The notes under the pieces are model-generated. The model searched no databases, was not told the DNA's origin, and saw only the letters and a list, made by a program, of their open reading frames with translations. This document shows positions 25,104-34,177 of a DNA stretch of 64,000 nucleotides, in pieces. The translations under genes were made by a program, and so were the position numbers. Within the stretch, counting starts at the first letter, position 1. Every line of letters starts with the position of its first letter. This DNA comes from Bacteroidales bacterium (GTDB lineage: Bacteria > Bacteroidota > Bacteroidia > Bacteroidales > UBA932). The stretch covers positions 1 through 64,000 of the forward strand of contig JAQXJU010000042.1 of NCBI GenBank assembly GCA_029009115.1. The letters are read 5' to 3'.

Positions 25104-25670
25104 ATGGAAATCTTGTTACTTGCTGTCGCTCTTGCGATGGACTGCTTTGCCGTAAGCGTAATCTGCGGCGTGATTCTAAGAAAGCCCGATGCTCCCTCAA
25201 TGCTGCGTCTAGCTGTGCTTTGCGGTCTTTTTCAGGCCCTTATGCCATTTGTGGGCTGGTCTCTTACCACCCACTTCAGCGAGTACCTTGAGGCTGTCGA
25301 TCACTGGGTAGCCTTTGCAATGCTCGCCTTCATAGGTGGACGTATGATAGCCAGCGCCTTCAAGCCCGAAGAATCAAAGGACCATATCAATCCCAGGAAC
25401 CTGCGTTCGCAGGTGGCCCTTGCCTTTGCTACGAGCATAGATGCAATGGCAGTGGGAATCAGTTTTGCCTGCACGGGATACTCGACTCTTTCTTCTCTCG
25501 TAACACCTCTGGCCTCGATAGGCATAGCCTCCTTCTCGCTGAGCATCCTTGGCTCTCTTTTGGGAATCCGTTTCGGAGAGACTGTCAACAAGAAGGTCCG
25601 TCCCGAACTTCTCGGCGGAATTATTCTCATCCTGATAGGTGTCAAGATTCTGATAGAGCATCTATGGTAA
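25104..25670 (+). CDS. mntP: Manganese efflux pump MntP
   Basis: 188 residues with six membrane helices in two related halves: EILLLAVALAMDCFAVSVICG at the N-terminus and ALAFATSIDAMAVGISFAC in the middle, the duplicated MntP motif with its conserved Asp residues. It exports Mn(II) across the inner membrane. The start at 25104 fits both the family and the -7 box 7 bp upstream; the ORF-track start at 25023 does not. No yybP-ykoY manganese riboswitch can fit in such a short leader. The 3' end overlaps the SDR gene by 7 bp. Confidence 0.93.
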   Translation: MEILLLAVALAMDCFAVSVICGVILRKPDAPSMLRLAVLCGLFQALMPFVGWSLTTHFSEYLEAVDHWVAFAMLAFIGGRMIASAFKPEESKDHINPRNLRSQVALAFATSIDAMAVGISFACTGYSTLSSLVTPLASIGIASFSLSILGSLLGIRFGETVNKKVRPELLGGIILILIGVKILIEHLW

Positions 25671-26473
25671 TACTCGTCACCGGAGCCAGCAGCGGAATAG
25701 GCTACAGCGCGGCACTGAGTCTTGCAAGGCGTGGCCACACCGTTTATGGCGCTGCCCGCAGGCTCGAACGAATGAGCCCTCTGGCCGAAGAAGGGGTAAT
25801 CCCGGTCAGGCTTGACGTGACCGACTCCCAGGCCTGCCGCGAACTCGTAGAGAGAATAGCCTTGGAGCAGGGCAGGATTGATGCCCTTGTGAACAATGCC
25901 GGATACGGTTATTTCGGGGCCATCGAAACGGTTTCCGACGAGCAGGCACGCCGCCAGATAGAGGTTAACCTCTTTGCTCTGGCCTCTCTGACCCGCCTTG
26001 TGCTGCCTTTGATGCGAACTCAGGGCAGAGGACGCATTGTGAACATATCTTCTGTTGCAGGTAAGGTAGTGCTGCCCTTCGGAGGCTGGTACCACGTTTC
26101 GAAGTTTGCTGTCGAGGCTTTCAGCGATGCCCTCAGAATGGAGGTGCGTCCCTTCGGAATAAGGGTGTCCCTGATAGAGCCCGGCGGAATCAAGACCGAC
26201 TGGGGAGGAATTGCCGCGGACAATCTCGAATCCTCCACAAGGGGGACGGTATATGAAAAAGCTGCCGCAAAAGAGGCTGCTCTTCTGCGCTACGGCTATT
26301 CCGGCAACTTCCTTTCACGGCCCGGGTACATAGCGCGTTCGGTTGTACGCGCCGTAGAGTCAAAGCGGCCCCGCCTCAGATACCGCAGCGGCAGGGGAGC
26401 CTCGCTGCTTGTGTTTTTCCACTCCATCCTACCGGCCCGCTGGTGGGATGCCCTTATGAGACTATTCATATGA
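25664..26473 (+). CDS. Short-chain dehydrogenase/reductase (SDR), classical type
   Basis: 269 residues. NAD(P)-binding VTGASSGIGYSAALSLARRG at the N-terminus, structural LVNNAGYGYFG (~83), catalytic Ser in IVNISSVAGKV and the YHVSK catalytic Tyr/Lys (~150), then the PGGIKTDWGG segment. It reduces a carbonyl or oxidises an alcohol; members with this pattern are often annotated as oxidoreductases of fatty or steroid-like substrates, but the substrate cannot be read here. Overlaps mntP by 7 bp and the polyferredoxin gene by 4 bp. Confidence 0.9.
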   Translation: MVILVTGASSGIGYSAALSLARRGHTVYGAARRLERMSPLAEEGVIPVRLDVTDSQACRELVERIALEQGRIDALVNNAGYGYFGAIETVSDEQARRQIEVNLFALASLTRLVLPLMRTQGRGRIVNISSVAGKVVLPFGGWYHVSKFAVEAFSDALRMEVRPFGIRVSLIEPGGIKTDWGGIAADNLESSTRGTVYEKAAAKEAALLRYGYSGNFLSRPGYIARSVVRAVESKRPRLRYRSGRGASLLVFFHSILPARWWDALMRLFI

Positions 26474-27894
26474 AAGCCAAAACAATAAGACAAATAGCAG
26501 CAGGCCTGTTTTTCGCCGGGATAACGCTTCTGCTCTCAGGTATTAACCACCATCTTGCCGGCTCTCTGGGCTGGATGGCAGATTTGCAGTTCCTTCCCGC
26601 GCTTCTTGCCCTGAACCTGGCAGTTGTAGCTGCTCTTGTGCTTCTGACCCTGCTTTTCGGACGTATATACTGTTCGCTTATCTGTCCTCTGGGCATATTC
26701 CAGGACATCCTTGCCCGGATAGTTGCAAAACGCCGCAAGCGCTCCGCAGGCTTTCGCAAAGAACTCAAATGGCTGCGCTACCCCCTGTGGGTGCTGTATG
26801 TTGCCGCTTTGCTGGCCGGCTTTCAGGTTTTCGTGGCCATACTTGCCCCGTACAGCACCTGGGGCAGGATAGTGGGGAGCATCTTTTCCCCTTCTTCCTG
26901 GGGAGTCGTAGCCATCGCCGCAGGGGGATTTGTCGTTGTGGGTAGCCTTGCCGTGCTCGGAGGTCTGGGGATAATCGGAGGGCGGAGCTGGTGCAATGCC
27001 GTATGCCCCGTCGGAACCACCCTGAGCTTCTTCTCTCGCTTTGCCCTCTTCCGCCCCGTAATTGATGCGTCCAGATGCAGAGAATGCCGCCAGTGCGAGC
27101 GCCTCTGCCGTGCTTCCTGCATAGATATCGCGTCAAAGTCAATAGATTACAGCCGATGTGTGGATTGCTTCGACTGTCTTGATGACTGCAGATTCGGTGC
27201 ATTGAGCTACCGTTTCGCCTACTCCCGAAAGAACCCCTCACCGGAGGCTCCGGCCACTTCGAACGCACAGTCTTCGCGCCGCGCCTTTCTGCTTGCATCG
27301 GCTTTTGCCGCCGGAAGCGTTCTTCGTGCCCAGACTCCCAAACTCGACGGAGGAAAGGCCCCGATAGTGCCAAAGAAGGAGCCTCGTCGCCGAGTTCCCA
27401 TCACTCCGCCGGGCTCGCAAAGCGCCGAAAATCTCTATTCAAAGTGCACTGCCTGCCAGCTTTGCATCTCAAACTGCCCCAACGGGGTTCTTCGCCCTTC
27501 GCTTGACCCTGAGCACTTTATGCAGCCTTATTCTTCTTATGAGAAAGGATGGTGCCGCCCTGAATGCACGTCTTGCGGCGAACTCTGCCCCACCGGGGCG
27601 ATACTCCCTCTGACTCGCGAACAGAAAACGGCAGTGAGCGTAGGCAGGGCCGTATGGCACAGGCACCACTGCCTGCCTGTCCGCGACGGGGTCAGCTGCG
27701 GCAACTGCGCCAGCCACTGCCCTTCGGGAGCCATAGTGATGGTCCCCTTGAATCCCGATGACAAATCCTCGCTGAAGATTCCTTCGGTACTCGAGGACAG
27801 GTGCACGGGCTGCGGAGCCTGCGAGTATCTCTGCCCTGTCAGGCCCATCAGCGCAATAAGGGTCGAAGCCAATACCAAACATATACTCCGTTAG
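26470..27894 (+). CDS. Membrane polyferredoxin fused to a Tat-signal-like polyferredoxin (NapH-NapG-like)
   Basis: The start at 26470 (MKAKTIRQIAAGLFFAGITLLLSG) overlaps the SDR stop (ATGA); it gives 474 residues. Residues 1-200 have four membrane helices with CSLICPLGIFQDI and CNAVCPVGT, the NapH/YccM-type motifs. Cluster motifs CRECRQCERLC and CVDCFDCLDDC follow. Near residue 275 a Tat-like motif, SRRAFLLASAFAAGSVLRAQ, starts a second half with four cysteine clusters (CTACQLCISNCPNG, CTSCGELCPTG, CGNCASHCPSG, CTGCGACEYLCPV), as in NapG-type periplasmic ferredoxins. It probably moves electrons across the membrane. The Fe-S aldo/keto reductase begins 1 bp after it, its likely partner. Confidence 0.85.
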   Translation: MKAKTIRQIAAGLFFAGITLLLSGINHHLAGSLGWMADLQFLPALLALNLAVVAALVLLTLLFGRIYCSLICPLGIFQDILARIVAKRRKRSAGFRKELKWLRYPLWVLYVAALLAGFQVFVAILAPYSTWGRIVGSIFSPSSWGVVAIAAGGFVVVGSLAVLGGLGIIGGRSWCNAVCPVGTTLSFFSRFALFRPVIDASRCRECRQCERLCRASCIDIASKSIDYSRCVDCFDCLDDCRFGALSYRFAYSRKNPSPEAPATSNAQSSRRAFLLASAFAAGSVLRAQTPKLDGGKAPIVPKKEPRRRVPITPPGSQSAENLYSKCTACQLCISNCPNGVLRPSLDPEHFMQPYSSYEKGWCRPECTSCGELCPTGAILPLTREQKTAVSVGRAVWHRHHCLPVRDGVSCGNCASHCPSGAIVMVPLNPDDKSSLKIPSVLEDRCTGCGACEYLCPVRPISAIRVEANTKHILR

Positions 27895-27895
27895 T

Positions 27896-29230
27896 ATGAA
27901 GAGAAGAGAATTCCTCAAAGACAGCCTTCTTGCAGGCGCCGGTCTTGTCGTCGGAGCGTCCTGCGGCAGTCCTTCGCGCAAAGCGTCCGGGTCCCGGATG
28001 GAATACCGCCAGTTCTGCGGCGACCAGGTTTCGCTTCTGGGATACGGATGTATGAGATGGCCCTCGACCAAGGGCCCTGACGGCAATGCTCTATACGACC
28101 AGGATAGCATCAACACCCTCGTTGACTATGCCATTGAGCACGGGGTGAACTATTTCGATACCGCTCCGGTCTATTGCCAGGGGCTTTCGGAGGAACTTAC
28201 CGGCAAAGCCCTTTCACGGCATCCCAGGGAGAAGTATCTGATTGCCACCAAACTTTCGGCAGCTATGCGCGACAACGGAGAGCGCCAGCTCGAGAAGTGC
28301 ATAGAGATGTATCACAATTCGCTCGAGAAACTCCGTACCGACTATATCGACTACTATCTCCTGCATTCCCTTGGGGGAGGCAAGGGCCTGAGCTCACTAC
28401 AGGAGAGGGTGCTCGACAGCGGGGTGCTCGATTACTTCCTCGGGGAGCGCCGCAAAGGAAAGATACGTCATCTCGGATTCTCCTTCCACGGCTCGGTAGA
28501 GGTCTTCGACCATCTTCTTTCTCTTCACGACAAGGTTCACTGGGACTTTGTGCAGATTCAGATGAACTATGTCGATTGGAGGCACGCATCGGGGCGTAAT
28601 GTCCGTGCGGACTACCTCTATTCCGAACTCGAAAAGAGGGGCATTCCGGTAGTGATTATGGAACCCCTGCTGGGAGGCCGCCTTGCCAAGTTGCCTTCGC
28701 ATCTGGCCGAAAGGCTCAAGTCTGAGCGTCCCGAAGACAGCATCGCCTCCTGGGCATTCCGCTTCAACGGTTCTTTCCCCGGGGTTATGTCGGTTCTGAG
28801 CGGTATGACCTATATGGAGCATCTGCAGGACAATATTGCAACCTTCTCGCCTCTCGAGCCCTGCTCCAGGAAAGAATTCACCCTGCTGGAAGAGGTCGCC
28901 ACCTCCCTTAAAAAGTATCCGCTCGTCCCCTGTAATGCCTGCGACTACTGTATGCCCTGCCCTTATGGCATTGATATTCCGGGTATTCTCACGCACTACA
29001 ATTCCTGTGTTACTGAAGGAGTTATGGGCTCGGGACCCGGCGAAGACGGATACCGGAGGGCTCGCAGAAAGTATCTGCTGAGCTATGGCCGCTTGGTAGA
29101 GCGCGAACGTCAGGCTGACCACTGCATAGGCTGCGGCATCTGCAACCGCTACTGCCCGCAGGGAATAGACATTCCCCGCGAACTCAGGCGCATCGACAAC
29201 TACGTCGAATCGCTGAAACTTCAGGACTGA
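27896..29230 (+). CDS. Tat-exported aldo/keto reductase with C-terminal 4Fe-4S domain
   Basis: The 444-residue protein starts with a Tat signal that may also be lipidated (MKRREFLKDSLLAGAGLVVGASC). The aldo/keto reductase barrel follows: VSLLGYGCMRWPS, the catalytic-type Asp in NYFDTAPVYC and YLIATKLS. The C-terminal region carries CNACDYCMPCPYGIDIPGIL and CIGCGICNRYCPQGIDIPREL, two Fe-S cluster motifs common to this AKR subgroup in anaerobes. It should catalyse a periplasmic redox reaction fed by the polyferredoxin encoded 1 bp upstream. The C-terminus overlaps the convergent AGCS gene by 10 bp. The substrate is unknown. Confidence 0.9.
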   Translation: MKRREFLKDSLLAGAGLVVGASCGSPSRKASGSRMEYRQFCGDQVSLLGYGCMRWPSTKGPDGNALYDQDSINTLVDYAIEHGVNYFDTAPVYCQGLSEELTGKALSRHPREKYLIATKLSAAMRDNGERQLEKCIEMYHNSLEKLRTDYIDYYLLHSLGGGKGLSSLQERVLDSGVLDYFLGERRKGKIRHLGFSFHGSVEVFDHLLSLHDKVHWDFVQIQMNYVDWRHASGRNVRADYLYSELEKRGIPVVIMEPLLGGRLAKLPSHLAERLKSERPEDSIASWAFRFNGSFPGVMSVLSGMTYMEHLQDNIATFSPLEPCSRKEFTLLEEVATSLKKYPLVPCNACDYCMPCPYGIDIPGILTHYNSCVTEGVMGSGPGEDGYRRARRKYLLSYGRLVERERQADHCIGCGICNRYCPQGIDIPRELRRIDNYVESLKLQD

Positions 29231-30624
29231 GACTCGTAGTCCTTGAGTGCCTTTATGGCCTGAGGGCAGAGAATCAGAATCGCGATGACATTGATCCAGG
29301 TGGTAAGACCAACACCTATGTCTCCGATCTGCCATACAAGATTGGCTTCTTTTGCCGCTCCGAACGCCACTGCGGCAAGAAGGATTATCCTGTATATCCA
29401 GGTTACGGCCTTTTCGGCCCGTAACTTCCTTCCTTTTCCACTGAGAGAAAAGAGATACACTATGCTTGACTCGGCATAGAAGCAGTAAGCCATTATGGTT
29501 GTGAACGCAAAGAAGAACAGTGCCACGGTGATGAAAGCGCTTCCGAAGCCGCTGAATACCGAATCTACGGCAGCCTGGGTGAATCCCACATAGTTGTTTC
29601 CAAGTTCGGGGGCTCCGGCGTGAATCATCTCTCCTGCAGGCGAGAATACGTTGAAGCTTCCGCTGCTCAGAATCATCAGGGCAGTTGCGGTGCACACGAG
29701 TAGGGTATCCACATACACCGAGAATGACTGCACCAGACCCTGGACTGCAGGATGTCTGACCTCGGCGCTTGCAGAGACAATGGCTCCTCCGCCCTGTCCT
29801 GCCTCGTTCGAGAAGAGCCCCCTCTTGACTCCCATTGCAATGGTGCTTCCCAGAATCCCCGAGCACAAGGGATTGATTCCGAATGCATTGCTGACTATGC
29901 TCGCAAAGACTGCGGGAATCGCATCCCAGCGTGTCACCAGAACTACAATTGAAATCAGTATGTATCCCAGGGCCATAAAGGGAGTGACTATCGAGGCAAC
30001 CTTTGAGATGCTCTTGAGGCCTCCTATGACTACAAGCGCAAGTATGACCGCGAGTATCAGGCCACCGGCCAGAGGACTGATGTGAAGAGTGTTATGCATT
30101 GCCGATGCTGCTCCATTGGCCTGCACCGTAACGAGAAGGCAGCCGTATCCGAGTATTGTAAGCAGGGCGAAGACTATGCCCAGAGCCTTGCTGTGAAGCC
30201 CCTTTGAAATGTAGCTGAACGGCCCTCCACACCACTGCCCGTTGTGAGGGAACTTGTACATCTGAGCAAGGGTCGATTCGATAAAGGCCGTTGAAGCCCC
30301 GAAAAATGCTATAACCCACATCCAGAAAACAGCCCCCGGGCCGCCCATTGCTATTGCAGTGGCCACACCCACGATATTGCCTGTACCTACACGTCCAGAG
30401 AGAGCGACGCAGAATGCCTGGAAAGAGGATATTCCCTTTGCTCCCCCTGACGGGTCCTCGTTGGAAGCACCGCCCTTGAATAGCAGACGGCACATCTGCC
30501 TGACTTTACGCACCTGGACAAAGCGTGTCCTGAAACTGAAATAAAGTCCTGCGCCTATCAGAAGAACAATCAGGGCAGGACTCCAGACTATATCGTTTAC
30601 AGAAGAAACAATTTGCTCGAGCAT
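29221..30624 (-). CDS. AGCS-family sodium:alanine/glycine symporter
   Basis: The 467-residue protein has about ten membrane segments. Family signature regions are IVWSPALIVLLIGAGLYFSFRTRFVQ at the N-terminus, SFQAFCVALSGRVGTGNIVGVATAI (~65), AFFGASTAFIESTLAQMYK and GVKRGLFSNEAGQGGGAI (~275). It imports alanine or glycine with sodium. The start at 30624 matches the family; the -7 box lies only 3 bp upstream of it, predicting a leaderless mRNA. The promoter region of 37 bp is shared with the divergent MATE gene. Confidence 0.93.
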   Translation of the reverse strand: MLEQIVSSVNDIVWSPALIVLLIGAGLYFSFRTRFVQVRKVRQMCRLLFKGGASNEDPSGGAKGISSFQAFCVALSGRVGTGNIVGVATAIAMGGPGAVFWMWVIAFFGASTAFIESTLAQMYKFPHNGQWCGGPFSYISKGLHSKALGIVFALLTILGYGCLLVTVQANGAASAMHNTLHISPLAGGLILAVILALVVIGGLKSISKVASIVTPFMALGYILISIVVLVTRWDAIPAVFASIVSNAFGINPLCSGILGSTIAMGVKRGLFSNEAGQGGGAIVSASAEVRHPAVQGLVQSFSVYVDTLLVCTATALMILSSGSFNVFSPAGEMIHAGAPELGNNYVGFTQAAVDSVFSGFGSAFITVALFFFAFTTIMAYCFYAESSIVYLFSLSGKGRKLRAEKAVTWIYRIILLAAVAFGAAKEANLVWQIGDIGVGLTTWINVIAILILCPQAIKALKDYESQS

Positions 30625-30627
30625 TCA

Positions 30628-30654
30628 CAAATATAATTAAAAAATGTAACTTTG
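30628..30654. promoter_or_regulatory. Compact divergent promoters of AGCS (-) and MATE (+), both leaderless
   Basis: Minus-strand TATATTTG (30628-30635) ends 3 bp before the AGCS ATG; plus-strand TAACTTTG (30647-30654) ends 7 bp before the MATE ATG. The two -7 boxes are 11 bp apart in a 37-bp intergenic gap, so each -33 region lies at or inside the opposite gene. Confidence 0.6.
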
Positions 30655-30661
30655 CGGCCCT

Positions 30662-32050
30662 ATGGCTCCCGGAAAAGACATACTTCTGGCCCGGCTTCGC
30701 TCGGGAGATGCGTTAAGCGGAATCGAACGCCTGAGGCTGACCTTCCTGCTGGCCCTTCCGGCAATACTCGCCCAACTGTCGATGTGCCTGCTGAGCTATA
30801 TCGATTCGGCAATGGTAGGCCGTCTGGGAAGTGCCCAGGCCGCTGCAGTCGGGCTTGTGAGCACTACCGCGTGGATTTTCGGCAGTTTCTGCTATGCCAA
30901 TTCTTCCGGTTTTACAGTGCAGATTGCTCACCGCTGCGGTGCCGGCGACAGGGCCGGAGCCCGCAGGGTCTTCCTTCAGGGCCTTGGAACCACCCTTGCC
31001 GTGAGCGCAGGTTTTGCCGCCCTGGGAATAGCCATAAGTTCGCGTCTTCCTGTCTGGCTCGGCGGAGGACCTGACATAATTGCCGATGCATCAGATTATT
31101 TCAGGATTTACTCTCTCTTCCTGCCGTCTTTTCAGCTTGCCGTTTACTGCGAGTCTGCACTGATTGCCAGCGGAAATATCAAGATTCCCAGCATCACGAG
31201 CATTGCTATGTGCGTTGCAGATGCGGCCTTCAACTATATCTTTATCTTCCTCTGCGCTTGGGGAGTCAGAGGCGCTGCCGTCGGTACTGCACTTGCCACC
31301 CTGCTTGCAGGCCTGTTCCTGCTGTTCTACCTCAGGCGCTTCAGCAACGAACTCGGCCGCCGCGCCTCGGGTGAAGTTGACCATCAGAGCCTGTCTTCCT
31401 CGAAACAGGTGCTCTCGAAGGCTATCGGCATAGCCTGGCCCCTTTGGATACAGAATCTTGCAGTGCGAGGTGCCTACATAGCCGCAACAGTCATAATCGC
31501 CCCTCTGGGGACCATTGCCATAGCCGCCAACTCATTTGCAATCATCGCAGAAGGATTCTGTTATCTGCCCGGATACGGGATGCAGGATGCGGCAACCACT
31601 CTCGTTGGACAAAGCCTCGGCGCCGGGCGCAAGGACCTTGCCAGACGCTTTGCCGGTATCACCATACTCAGTGGCTCGTCGATGATGTTTGTCCTCGCTG
31701 TTCTGATGTGGATCTTTGCACCCCAGCTTATGGGTATGCTCACACCCGATGCCGAGGTAGTAAGCCTAGGTGCCCGCTGCCTCAGAATCGAAGCCTGGGC
31801 GGAGTTCTTCTTCGGAGTCGGGATAGTTGCCAACGGATGCTGCGTCGGTGCCGGTGACACGCTCTTCCCTTCGATACTCAATCTCTTGAGTATGTGGGTG
31901 ATACGTATAGGCGTCGCTCTGTTGCTGATTCCCCGCTTCGGACTCGAAGGCTATTGGTATGCAATGGCCGCGGAGCTGACTGCCAAAGGAATTGTCTTCG
32001 CAGCCCGCATCCGCGGCACACGTTGGATGAGAAAGAATCTTGCTATTTGA
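30662..32050 (+). CDS. MATE-family multidrug/metabolite exporter
   Basis: 462 residues with twelve predicted membrane helices in two halves. Typical MATE features: LPAILAQLSMCLLSYIDSAMVGRLG in helix 1-2, ANSSGFTVQIAHRCGAGDRAGARRV, then in the second half ANSFAIIAEGFCYLPGYGMQDAATTLVGQSLGAGRKDLARR. It exports cationic drugs or metabolites with a Na or H gradient. The N-terminal cytoplasmic stretch (~28 residues, APGKDILLARLRSGDALSG) is short and polar. The 3' end overlaps the convergent TIM-barrel gene by 8 bp. Confidence 0.93.
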   Translation: MAPGKDILLARLRSGDALSGIERLRLTFLLALPAILAQLSMCLLSYIDSAMVGRLGSAQAAAVGLVSTTAWIFGSFCYANSSGFTVQIAHRCGAGDRAGARRVFLQGLGTTLAVSAGFAALGIAISSRLPVWLGGGPDIIADASDYFRIYSLFLPSFQLAVYCESALIASGNIKIPSITSIAMCVADAAFNYIFIFLCAWGVRGAAVGTALATLLAGLFLLFYLRRFSNELGRRASGEVDHQSLSSSKQVLSKAIGIAWPLWIQNLAVRGAYIAATVIIAPLGTIAIAANSFAIIAEGFCYLPGYGMQDAATTLVGQSLGAGRKDLARRFAGITILSGSSMMFVLAVLMWIFAPQLMGMLTPDAEVVSLGARCLRIEAWAEFFFGVGIVANGCCVGAGDTLFPSILNLLSMWVIRIGVALLLIPRFGLEGYWYAMAAELTAKGIVFAARIRGTRWMRKNLAI

Positions 32051-32870
32051 CGCAGTCCATGACTCCCCTCAGGTAGCCTACCGACTCGGCAACTCCAATG
32101 AGAGGATTAGCAGGGTTCTTCTCGAATTCTATAGAGATGACACCCTTGTAGCCGCTCTTCTTGATTGCTTTTACGATGGCGGGGATGTCCATCTTTCCGC
32201 GCCCCATCTCCCAGGTCTTGCCTTGCTTTGAAGGGTCGGTTTCATCCTTGATGTGGATGTCGTAAATCCAGTCTTTGTATTTGACAAGGTCCTTGGCAGG
32301 GTTCTTCCCGAAGCGGAAAGAGTGTCCGAGGTCGATACAGCAGCCTATTCCAATGGTGGGGTCTCCAACCATCTCTACAATCTTGCGTACATCGGGGAAT
32401 GGAGCCTTGTCGGGACCGTGGGTATGGATGGCAAGCTTGATTCCGGTGCTCTTCACCTTCTGGATGCAGTAGTCAAGAAGCTCGTAGTTAGGGACACCCA
32501 TAAACATTTTGGCCCCGAAACGTGATGCGTAGTCAAAAGCGCGGTCAACATCCTCGACACTCCTCATATATATAGGTCCGAGGATATAGGGCTCGACACC
32601 ATATTCGGCACACTTTGCCTTGAAGGCTTCCATATCCAGAACGCTTGCGTCGAGCGGAAGCTGGAAGTCCTTGATGGACATATACTTGACATCGATGCTC
32701 TTAAGAAATGCCAGGGCATCCTCGAAGGGAAGCTTGCGGAAGGTATAACCCGCTACTCCAATCTTGTAGTTCTCTGAAGGGTGCTGGACCTTTTCCTGAG
32801 CCATTGCGGCGAAGTTGAAGGCAGTTGCTGCGAACGTTGCGGCAAGTGCAATTTTCAGTAAGTGTTTCAT
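32043..32870 (-). CDS. Secreted sugar phosphate isomerase/epimerase-like TIM-barrel protein
   Basis: The 275-residue protein has a signal peptide (LLKIALAATFAATAFNFAAMA). The xylose-isomerase-like TIM-barrel (AP endonuclease 2 family) is visible in IGVAGYTFRKLPFEDALAFLKSIDVKYMSIKDF, KLAIHTHGPD, GIGCCIDLGHSFRFG and VISIEFEKNP, which contribute the usual metal-binding His, Asp and Glu. Exported members in Bacteroidota are often found with sugar catabolism genes; the substrate is unknown. It is the last gene of the proS - DUF3078 - tilS unit, overlapping tilS by 4 bp. Confidence 0.88.
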   Translation of the reverse strand: MKHLLKIALAATFAATAFNFAAMAQEKVQHPSENYKIGVAGYTFRKLPFEDALAFLKSIDVKYMSIKDFQLPLDASVLDMEAFKAKCAEYGVEPYILGPIYMRSVEDVDRAFDYASRFGAKMFMGVPNYELLDYCIQKVKSTGIKLAIHTHGPDKAPFPDVRKIVEMVGDPTIGIGCCIDLGHSFRFGKNPAKDLVKYKDWIYDIHIKDETDPSKQGKTWEMGRGKMDIPAIVKAIKKSGYKGVISIEFEKNPANPLIGVAESVGYLRGVMDCVK

Positions 32871-34177
32871 AATGTTTGTAGTTGTGTAATACGAATTATT
32901 CTTGAGGTTTCGGGGGTGACCTTCGTGGAGTCGTCGATGCGCTCTCCCAGGAGAGCTGCAACGTGAGAGGCGCTTCCGTCGCCGGCAACGGCAAGTACGG
33001 CCTTCCTTTTCTGCGAGGGCGTATATGACAGGTCGGTGAAAAGGTCGCTGAGTTTCTTGCGTCCCTTCATTCCAAGTGGAACAAGCCAGTCTCCCTGCTT
33101 CCAGCTCCTCAGAGTAAAGGGGAAGGGGAGTGCCCGCTCGTCGAAGATGAGTGTGCCGGCGCTCTGTTTAAGCTTTTGGGGAGTGTCCTCCAGTTGTATC
33201 GAAATCAGTTTCCCGTCCACTATGTACTCACCCGGAGCATTGACTGTCAGCGAGAAAGATTCACGCATCTCTTCGGGGGAAATGAGCTCTATATGTCCTC
33301 GCGAGAGTTCGGCAGTCCAGCCGCTGCGCGATTCGAAGCGCTTGCCCCGGGAAGTCTCTTCTCCGGCGGCCTTGCAAATTGCAGCGATGCTCTCTGTGGA
33401 GAATCCCTTTCCTTCCACAAAACGGGCTGTCAGATATTCATGATGGCCAAGCGAGTTCAGGATGTCGAGATGCAGGACTTTTGCGTCGCTGCTCGTCAGT
33501 CCTGCTTTGCGGGCGCTCTGCCAGTATTCTTCTGCAATTCCGTCAACCTGACTTATATGCTGCATATCAGAGCGCAGGGTTGAAAGGAACGAGGGGTTGA
33601 TCTTCTCGAAGAGGGGCAGGACCCCGGTTCTCAGCAGATTGCGCTTGTATCTGGTATCGGAATTGGTGCTGTCCTCTCTCCACGACTTTCCGTTCGATTT
33701 CATCCAACTGGTGATTTCGTCTCGGCTGATGTCGAGCATAGGCCTGAGGACCCTTGCACCTTCAACGACAGAGTCGGGTGACATACCCTTGAGACCCCTT
33801 GTTCCTGTGCCTCTGAGTAGGTTCAGAAGGAAGGTTTCGGCCTCGTCGTTGGCATTGTGTGCCACAGCCACTGCGTCGAAGCCCTCTGAAGAGCAAAGCT
33901 GGGCAAACCAGCGGTAACGCAGTCTCCGTGCTGCCATTTCGATGCTTTCTCCTGCCGATTCGGCTTCGGATGCAGTGTCAAAACGGCGGCAGTACAGGGT
34001 CAGCCCCTTGTCGGAGCACCATTTGCGGACAAAGTCCTCGTCGGCGTCCGATTCGGCCCCCCTGAGCGAAAAGTTGCAGTGGGCAACTGCGAAAGAAGCC
34101 TCCGGAAACAAGTCTGAAGCCCTTTCGGAGAGGTACATCGAGTCGATGCCTCCGCTCACTGCAAGCAGTATTCTCAC
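32867..34177 (-). CDS. tilS: tRNA(Ile)-lysidine synthetase
   Basis: 436 residues. The N-terminal PP-loop ATPase motif SGGIDSMYL (residues 8-16), then AHCNFSLRGAESDADEDFV and the signature VAVAHNANDEAETFLLNLLRGTGTRGLKGM identify TilS, which modifies C34 of tRNA-Ile(CAU) to lysidine so it reads AUA. The C-terminal substrate-binding domain is present (LPFPFTLRSWKQGDWLVPLGMKGRKKLSDLF). It overlaps both neighbours by 4 bp, so it is translationally coupled in the leftward operon. Confidence 0.95.
   Translation of the reverse strand: MRILLAVSGGIDSMYLSERASDLFPEASFAVAHCNFSLRGAESDADEDFVRKWCSDKGLTLYCRRFDTASEAESAGESIEMAARRLRYRWFAQLCSSEGFDAVAVAHNANDEAETFLLNLLRGTGTRGLKGMSPDSVVEGARVLRPMLDISRDEITSWMKSNGKSWREDSTNSDTRYKRNLLRTGVLPLFEKINPSFLSTLRSDMQHISQVDGIAEEYWQSARKAGLTSSDAKVLHLDILNSLGHHEYLTARFVEGKGFSTESIAAICKAAGEETSRGKRFESRSGWTAELSRGHIELISPEEMRESFSLTVNAPGEYIVDGKLISIQLEDTPQKLKQSAGTLIFDERALPFPFTLRSWKQGDWLVPLGMKGRKKLSDLFTDLSYTPSQKRKAVLAVAGDGSASHVAALLGERIDDSTKVTPETSRIIRITQLQTL

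Noticed and set aside
28397-29866. 489-aa minus-strand ORF across the aldo/keto reductase and AGCS genes
   Set aside because: It is antisense to one well-supported gene and out of frame with the other; its composition is low in recognisable motifs and its length follows from GC-rich codons in the real genes.
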